This document shows, in pieces, positions 57,056-64,000 of a DNA stretch of 64,000 bases. Position numbers and translations under genes: made by a program. The notes beneath the pieces are model-generated. The model saw only the letters and a list, made by a program, of their open reading frames with translations, was not told the DNA's origin and searched no databases. Origin of the DNA: Eunapius fragilis (Eukaryota; Porifera; Demospongiae; Spongillida; Spongillidae); contig OY811973.1 in NCBI GenBank assembly GCA_963681505.1, positions 9,582,559 to 9,646,558 on the forward strand. The letters run 5' to 3'. Each line of letters begins with the position of its first letter. Position 1 is the stretch's first letter.

Positions 57056-57410
57056 CTCTGCAGGCTCCAAGTGGAGATTCACTCGAGGGGAGGGAGTGAC
57101 AGACAGCCAGGCAGTGGCGTGGGGGGAAGAGATGGACAAAAGACGAGCCCTGTCAGTCAATACTGTGAAAAAGGTTACTGAACTGTCGGTCTTCAAACTT
57201 GGAAGATAAAACCTTCTGTGAAAGAGGGGAATTGCCTATCGACCCAGGGGTGAGGGAAACCTGGGAATCCACAAGACTGTTGTAAAGGTGGACTGAAGAG
57301 GACAGATACTTACCAGACGAATGTATTCTTTTTTTTTTTTTGATATACAAGTATATGGGAATACAAGAATACATGAATCCAATAAATACAAGTACAATAC
57401 AACTTAATAC
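57056..57410. other. Intergenic
   Basis: Nothing recognised apart from a T run near 57329-57341. Confidence 0.4.
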
Positions 57411-58238
57411 CAGAGATCATGTATTAGAGGGATTGGAAACGAATCACGTGCGCCATAGACCTCGTGTTCTTGCGTGCGCGGGCAATGCTCAATAGTGTGA
57501 TTCACACCTCGCAAGTGTCGGAAGGGGCAGAGATTCTTGGAACCATGGCTAAAAAAAATTCGCTTTTGTGCATCAGCATCGGTGAGAAATTTGTTCCCGT
57601 GATCGGCGAACGCGCAAATATACTTGTTTTAGGTATGTCATAGTTTATTTTTAGAACAAAGCCGCGTAAGGTCTTTTTATTGCGTGTTGACGTATTTACG
57701 GGAATACCATTTACAAAAGCATTGGGTATTCGGCCCAAAGTGTACAAAATGAGATTGTACATAGTCTACTGTACAAGGCCATGTGGTTTTTATTAGTCCA
57801 TCTTGCATAGAAAGGCCGCTTTATCGATTTTTAACCGTTAGAAAAGCCTTATTAAAGTTTCTACGCCATCTGTAGGAAAAAATCGTATAGAACAGTTTTA
57901 TACTACGCAATGTGTGTTTTGTACACGCACGTTTTAAGTCTTCTCGGTTTTATATATATTTATTTATTTATAGGTATGGGCAACGACGATTACGATTTTA
58001 TTCCATTAAAAACGAAGATCAAATTTAAAAAAGGAAACTAAGCTTGGTTGTCTCAATAAGACGGATCCCATACACGCATATGGCAGGACTGTGAGCAGTG
58101 TCGATTGCGGTGTAGAATATGTTCCTGACCCTGAAGAATCTCTCTCTATCCCAGAATCCTTATAAGTTATTGGGAGCATTGTCCGCGTTACTTGGTGTTA
58201 ATTAATTCGTTTCCAATCCCTCTAATATATGATCTCTG
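57411..58238 (+). mobile_element. Family C TIR element, copy 3 (828 bp)
   Basis: Ends CAGAGATCATGTATTAGAGG + GATTGGAAACGAAT and the inverse at 58205-58238. The leader AATCACGTGCGCCAT ... GTGTGATTCACACCT matches copies 1 and 2. After the leader a short exon (ATG near 57544: MAKKNSLLCISIGEKFVPVI, then GERANILVL) ends at a donor (TTTTAG|GTATGT). An acceptor follows a T-rich tract near 57974, then GMGNDDYDFIPLKTKIKFKK and a stop. The cargo matches no family known to me. No clear target duplication. Confidence 0.7.
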
Positions 58239-58930
58239 CGTACAGACGAACTAACCTTTATTATTGAAATAACTTGCGATTATTAACGTTGTTGCTCTGC
58301 ATGGTTCAATACAAGAGCGAGCGCACGCAGTAATGACGTACTTACGGCCTGGGGCTGAGAGATTAGACATGCATCGCTAAGGATTACCATACAATAAATC
58401 ATATGACCGGGCATTGCTTAGGACCATATTTAGAACCTAAACACTCTTCATGTTCGACGTACAACTAAATTTTCATAATCCAGACTCAGAAATTTTCGGA
58501 TGGTGGTGTTTGAATTGACGTAGTGATTTAAAGTACGTGTATATTCATGGTGACATTCCAAGCCATTGATCTTTAAAACATGTTTTGTAATAATAAAATG
58601 AACTCACAATGTAGCTAGTTACCATCATCGTACGATTTAACCTGTAATTCCTGCACGTTATCAAAAGCGCACTGGAAAACGTCGTGCCTAGGTCCTATAA
58701 TGGCGTGTTGCCACAACAGTTAGTCCGATGCTATAGATGCATAAGAAAGTTGCGCACATAGCTGTAGGTCTTTTAGTTACAAACCCGATTTCAATGAATG
58801 TATACACACCACTAAGCCTAAGTATTTCACTGCGTATTTTCGTCCAAAGAAAGCTTCTTGCATGGATAAGTGTGAGTGTGTGCGTGTGTGTGCGTGTGTG
58901 TGTGTGTGTGTTCATACAGTGCATGTGAAA
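58239..58930. other. Intergenic with TG microsatellite
   Basis: (TG)n with CG steps at about 58871-58912. No gene recognised. Confidence 0.5.
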
Positions 58931-59830
58931 GCATAGCAGTTTACATTGTTGCATGTGTGCGTATGGAGGCATAACCAGAATGAAGGCGTAGCAGTGTACT
59001 TTACATTGCACAACAGTGCGAAGGCATAGCAATGTATACATATTGCTATGCGCGTATAGACAACCTTTAATATTACTGTAGCTCCCCTAGTTTTTCCATC
59101 TCTGCCCATCATGAGATGCTGGATGTATCCTATCATCCAAAACCACTAGGAATGCCCTCATCGTGTACCGCCACTACATCGCCTACTGCATGAGAATTGA
59201 CTTTCTCCATGAGATTTCTTGAGAAGCTGTCTGTGGCTTTCTCTCAGCTCAGCCAAGTACTCGTTTCTCCATGCCATTTATCTTCCAAAAGTGGTTAAGG
59301 GTGCTGCTAAGATGCTTCAACTGCTTGGTAGATTACACCATTCGTTCAAAGGCTCCACCCCACCATGGGGCTCCTTCAACATTAAAAGTCCAACTACATC
59401 CTCTCTCTGCCAGGTAGTTGCCTACATCATTGTCCTTAAATACAGTTTTCAAGAATTTGTTAAGCTGCCCTGAATGTTTTGCCATTATGCCTTCAACATT
59501 AAAAGTCCAACTACATCCTCTCTCTGCCAGGTAGCTGCCTACATCATTGTCCTTAAACACAGTTTTCAAGAATTTGTTAAGCTGCCCTGAATGTTTTGCC
59601 ATTATGTACAGATAATCCCTTTTGAGCAGCAAATCTCTTCAGACACTTAATGAAGGCCCCTGTGGACATGTCACGAAACTAGTGAACAAATTAAGCATAT
59701 CCAGGCTTTACCAGACTTGTTAGGACTGTCAGTACGAATCATCAGTGGACCAGCGAAGTTAACACCTGTAAAACTGAATGCTGGTTCCTCTTTAATAAAC
59801 ATACTGAGGCTGACTCACTATCTTAAATTC
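58931..59830 (-). pseudogene. BEL/Pao retrotransposon integrase remnant
   Basis: Reading downward: FTGVNFAGPLMIRTDSPNKS with KAWICLI (first catalytic position Asn instead of Asp), decayed sequence with STGAFI-like residues, then a frame at 59333-59632 with MAKHSGQLNKFLKTVF and WTFNVEGAPWWGGAFERMV, the typical BEL/Pao integrase segment with its Glu. Beyond 59330, in changing frames, come NHFWK, EYLAELRESHRQLLKKSHGE and IGYIQHLMMGRDGKTRGATV (DUF5641-like tail). A 117-bp block (39 codons) is duplicated in tandem and in frame at about 59380-59610. Stops, frameshifts and the D-to-N change make it dead. Confidence 0.8.
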
Positions 59831-60753
59831 GGTGGTTAGATTATATCTATTAATTTTTACATAGAATTTAGTGAACATTATTCACTAGCATAATGGCAAT
59901 ATTGATCCTAATTTAAAATCTGCATCACCTCTGTTTTAAACCACTGTGGATTCGTGTAATACCGGCTTCCCCATACATCGAATCATTGGCATGAATCGAT
60001 CGGGAATATTTATCCCTCTGCCTACACACCGAATTTGAAGTGATTTCCTGAAGATATGGCAAGTTTGAATTGAATCATGTATCGGGCCTCATAATGACGG
60101 CACTGAACTTTTGCAAGGCCCTAAATATGCTGATAAAAAGTATCAATACTGAAGTCGAAAGCTTTAACGTGATTAAGATATACAGGTTTGAAGATGAAAT
60201 TATTTAATCGTCGTTTTATATGATACCACAAGTCCCATACATATAGTGGAAAACTGGTAGTTGAGCCAAATAAATTTCCCTGCTCTTCAATGGTTGGAAT
60301 TATCTTTATCAATAATGGAATAAGCTCCAAAATGGAAATCTACCGGCCAAGTGATGTGCTTATATGCTGCGTTTATATGTCAATTGTTTAGCCTGTTTCA
60401 ATAGGGGGAGAAGTAAGCTAGAAACTTTTTGGATACAAATTCCCCAAAATAGAAGTTTTCAATTTCAAAATCGTTTTGAAAACTAGATTGCCCACAAAGA
60501 TGTATGAATAGAATTCTTTTAGCTCATTCCATTATTGATAAATCTTAATTTCTAACTTTCAAGAGCAAGTGAAATATTTTAGGCACAACTACTACTGCTT
60601 CCAATTTCTGTGCAGATTTATTTCATTCTCCATGTTTTTGAATCTAGGATTTTGAGTGGCTTTATGAATGGGTGTATATGAATGTATGTGTATTCAACTC
60701 TCGGAACATTACTTTATACTTTATCAATCCATGCAGATATAATCATTTTCACA
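59831..60753. other. Intergenic; short repeat shared with window end
   Basis: GGTAGTTGAGCC, CTCTTCAATGGTTGGAATT and ATAATGGAAT at about 60250-60320 recur at about 63910-63980, so a dispersed repeat is present. No gene recognised. Confidence 0.5.
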
Positions 60754-61742
60754 ATGGGATGTCTTCAATGGATACCTATCGCCATGCTGCTCATGTTGAG
60801 GTCATTGGGATCTGGGATACCATTGGCATCCTTCTATCCATTTGGGCAATTTACTGGTGACAATCAATTGAGCCCAACAAATGATGATGCATCACCTCCC
60901 ATTTCATTGCCATCCCCATTTCAATTCTTTGGATCATCCTTCTCTACTTTATATGTACGTAATATATAATATTCTTTCATTGTAATGGCTCTATAAGCTA
61001 GTAATTTGGAGGTATGAAGCAGCCATATAGATGTATATTGATGCAATTTAAACGTCCAATCTGAGGAATATGTATGCAGCAATGCTTGGATAATTTAATC
61101 ATCAGCCATGTTTTCAAGAAAAACTGTTGGCTGAGCCATTCAGCCGAATATGAGCCTTGAATCCACTACAGAATACACAAAGATATCATTTTAATATATG
61201 GCCAAAGTGCAAAAAAGACAGCTACTTAAAACCATTCTTATGAGAATAGCAGGCCTATAAATGACAAGGCGTATAGCAGTTTGATAGTATCAATATGCAT
61301 AAATTAAATCAGAAATGAACTAAATCAGAAATGATTTTATATATAGGATTGAGTTAATAACTCAATTTGATGATATGAATCATTGTCCTGTCTACCCATG
61401 CTGCAATAATGCACTAGCTGGATGTTCTACATTGCTGTGAATTGTTCATGTCCATAGGTGAATAGCAATGGCGACATATCATTTAATGAAAGCTATGAAA
61501 ACTTTACTTCAAGCCCCTTTCCACTTCAAGATAGAGTTGCCCTTCTTGCAGCATTCTGGGCGGATGTGGACACAAGGAGTGGAGCAGGGAATATCTGGTA
61601 TAGAGTTACTCAGGATCCTGCTCTTCTTGCAAGGGTTATAAATGACATTCCTCCATCTCTGTCACCTCAACATGTCAATGTCTCTTGGGTGCTCATTGCT
61701 ACATGGGACCATGTTGGATATTACAAAAACAGAACTGATAAG
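60754..61742 (+). CDS. NIDO-domain secreted or cell-surface protein, 5' exons
   Basis: Exon 1 (60754-60954) starts with a signal peptide (MGCLQWIPIAMLLMLRSLGS) and the opening of a nidogen-like domain (FYPFGQFTGDNQLSPTNDDA, PFQFFGSSFSTLY). The intron has GTACGT...CATAG with phase 0. Exon 2 (61458-61742) continues NSNGDISF, AFWADVDTRSGAGNIWYRVT and VNVSWVLIATWDHVGYYKNR, then a donor AAG|GTGAGC. NIDO domains occur in extracellular proteins such as nidogen, tectorin and SNED1. The next exon should supply the rest of the domain but was not found before 64000, so the model is partial at 3' or the gene is truncated. A family A foldback lies in the presumed intron. Confidence 0.8.
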
Positions 61743-62154
61743 GTGAGCAGTATATGATGTAGCTCTGTTTTTAATTAAAAGACCAATAACATGCAGTGAT
61801 TTCATACATGTAATGAACTGGAATCAAACTTTGATTTTGCATGAAAATAATATGCAGCCAAAAATGCTAACCACTTTTAAAAATTTATATTGCTAATCAA
61901 ATGATTTTCATGCTCTGGAATAGGCCGATTATCTAGGCAATGTTGGAGTTTTTAATTCGGAGCAGTACCCATGATTTAAAAATCATAAATATTATACCCT
62001 TAGTGTACAAGGTTTGTCTCTCATTCTACAATATATATGGTCGGTTAATACAATGATAAAATATGCATACTATTTCAGGTATTATTAGAATTGTTTCTTG
62101 TTAACAGGGTGTTCCACAATCAGGTGAAGTGTGAAGTGATCTAAAATCATTTGT

Positions 62155-62424
62155 ACAAGTAATAAAAACATTCTCTATACGAGAAGGTTGGTGGTATATA
62201 GGAATCAAAGGTGATGGCAGTGTAAAAAGTAAGGGAACAAAGCTTCTGATTGAAAAGGAAAAATGAAATAGACTTAGCAGATTGTTGTCGTATTTAAATA
62301 TGCGTGCAAATATAGGTCTATTTCATTTTTCATTTTCAATCAGAAGCCTTGTTCCCTTGCTCTATCTCCTTTGATTCCTATATGCCACCAACCTTCTCGT
62401 GTAGAGAATGTTTTTATTGCTTCC
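62155..62424. mobile_element. Foldback MITE family A, complete
   Basis: Arms ACAAGTAATAAAAACATTCT ... AACCTTCTCG and inverse. The arms are more diverged than at 25178, with a ~35-bp centre. Confidence 0.88.
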
Positions 62425-63174
62425 TAAATATTCTGGTGGATTTGGCATTGCATTTAGTTCTTGAAACTTATAGACCCAGGTAGCAATCTTGCGCGATCAT
62501 GACAGATTTATTTTTGAATCTGCAATTTTGTTCATTAGTCCACAGACTACCTCCATTGAGGACCAATGGGTGATGAAGGTTAAAAGCATCGGCAAAAGCA
62601 AAGCCATATAATACATAGGATAAATGTACCCGAAGTAAACTGGTCTCATGCTATTATCAAATAAACCATGCACCACTATATACATTATCGTAAGCAACTT
62701 TGGCGTTATACACACATTTCAAACAGCGCATATTACTATAAAGCAGAGAGAGATGCAGTATCTACCGCTGTAACTATAACAGAAAATATTCCTTCCATTT
62801 TAATGATAGACAATTGTTTATGGATCCAACATTTATCCATGCTGTAACGTACCGTTGGTCCTTTCGGTAGCGCGTTTGACACGCACTCGTTTGGCAGATC
62901 TCGCAGCATATCTGGATCTTGCAACTTTTAAACGATCGAATGGCATCAGAATTGTCCTTGAGATTGCATAGTTAATTAAACCATCTAATTTGATTTTGAT
63001 TGGTTTTATAAGTGCGTCATGTGCATTGTGATAGTTGATGTAATGTACTATTTGTAGATCAACACCGAATAAGGTACTACTCATTGCCCGATCGGTTTAA
63101 TAGGCGTCTAATAGACCCATGCAGATAACCTTCGGCCACATCCTGAAGCGATTGGTACACTTCGCATGCTTTAC
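62425..63174. other. Presumed intron or intergenic, nothing recognised
   Basis: No continuation of the NIDO gene and no repeat identity could be supported here. Confidence 0.4.
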
Positions 63175-63475
63175 AAACGTTCCTGTCGTGAGTTATGCTA
63201 TCCCGAAGGAAGAAAAAGTCGACGGCAACGACGACGACAGAGGAAAATTTTTAGGTGGGACTGGTGGGTACGGACGATAGGGACGAGTATTTTTGTTCTC
63301 TAAATGTAGACCGCCTTGTGACACACAGAACTGTCCTGCTGTTTGATATCGCTCGATTGCCACTAAGAGCGAAGTGACCCGACTCTTGTCTGTCCTGCTA
63401 GAAAGGAATGACGTTTTTAATGACTTCATGATACCGCAGGATTTCAATATGGAACCTACTCTCGTAGGTTCCAAT
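63175..63475 (-). repeat. Repeat B, diverged inverted copy
   Basis: GTTCCTGTCGTGAGTTATGC at 63180, GGTGGGACTGG, AGAAAGGAATGACG and TTTTTAATGACTTCATGAT follow the order of 51680-51910. A hairpin GGAACCTACTCTCGTAGGTT CC closes it. Confidence 0.65.
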
Positions 63476-64000
63476 ACAGATTTTATACTACCGACTTAAA
63501 TACACGCTGGTATAATTAAATAGCTGGTTTATTCATCAAGTAAATAAATTCGTTTAGAAATCTATGCTTATGAGGAGTTTCAAAATGAAAGATTTATTTT
63601 ATTTTTTTTAAGGGTGCGAGGATATTAGTGATCATCCTCTAGGCTCAATATATGCAGCGTACACATATGCGCAGGATGCTACAAAACGCACCAATGTTTC
63701 CAGATCTACGTTAGTATAGGGGAAACCGAAATTATTCCACGGGATCCACCAAACGAATCATGTGATCTGTCCGCAGGATAAGATTATCTCACATAAGCAA
63801 ATGGTACTCAATGCGCATCGGCCATTCACACATTACCATACAACGTATCTGGTTGGTTAGGCCATGTTCCCGTTACTACAAACCGGACACTACTTTTCAG
63901 GAGGTCTAAAGTGGTAGTTGAGCCTAAAATTTTCCCCAGCTCTTCAATGTTTGGAATTCGTTTTATCCATAATGGAATCATTGGAATGTGATAAAGGAAT
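63476..64000. other. Intergenic to the window end
   Basis: Carries the short dispersed repeat also seen near 60250. No gene recognised. Confidence 0.45.

Noticed and set aside
57502..57762. 86-codon minus-strand frame in family C copy 3
   Set aside because: Antisense to the more plausible plus-strand exon and donor, with no homology recognised.

Overview
The window looks like repeat-dense nuclear DNA of an early-branching animal, most likely a demosponge. The evidence is small-intron receptor-type genes (a signal peptide–Ig-like–FN3–transmembrane gene on the minus strand and a NIDO-domain gene on the plus strand), a THAP domain, and remnants of animal retroelements (Ty3/gypsy, BEL/Pao, RLE-type non-LTR). 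The species assignment is inference; nothing in the window names it.

Layout. 0.85-2.14 kb: an intronless, apparently intact bacterial-type murA, set between a CA microsatellite and a foldback repeat. 4.35-4.8 kb: a 36-bp minisatellite. About 5.0-19.3 kb: at least five diverged copies of a roughly 2-3 kb unit in tandem; at one homologous spot in each unit a 25-bp minisatellite has 1, 83, 1, 27 and about 6 copies. 19.3-26 kb: dispersed repeats, foldback elements and retroelement scraps. 26.2-32.0 kb: a possible 5.8-kb element bounded by inverted CACTGTGCAAAAAA ends, enclosing a 1.4-kb array of 21/24-bp units. 32.7-35.25 kb: the eight-exon membrane receptor gene (minus). 36.3-41.7 kb: a dead RLE-type retroelement, a lysine/alanine-rich repeat pseudogene, MITEs and a pyrimidine minisatellite.

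41.7-50.5 kb is a nested-insertion region. A Ty3/gypsy element (42764-47568; LTRs differ only by a 2-bp indel; 5-bp target duplication) sits inside the reading frame of a glutamine-rich gene. The element itself carries a 481-bp near-perfect foldback inside its reverse transcriptase, an in-frame TGA and a late frameshift. Three TIR elements (41.7, 49.4, 57.4 kb) share termini and a CACGTG-containing leader but have different interiors. 50.5-60 kb: further foldbacks, a THAP-domain gene lacking a zinc ligand, and remnants of YqaJ-like, RLE and BEL/Pao elements. 60.75-61.74 kb: the first two exons of a NIDO-domain secreted protein.

How it fits together: two host gene models (receptor, NIDO) and murA look functional. 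The glutamine-rich gene is broken by a recent insertion. Most of the remaining sequence is mobile-element or satellite DNA. Poly(dG)/poly(dC) runs of 14-34 bases recur at about a dozen places. The best candidates for something new are the animal-resident murA, the shared-leader/variable-cargo TIR elements, and the retrotransposon-split gene whose 3' LTR reads in frame into the host exon.
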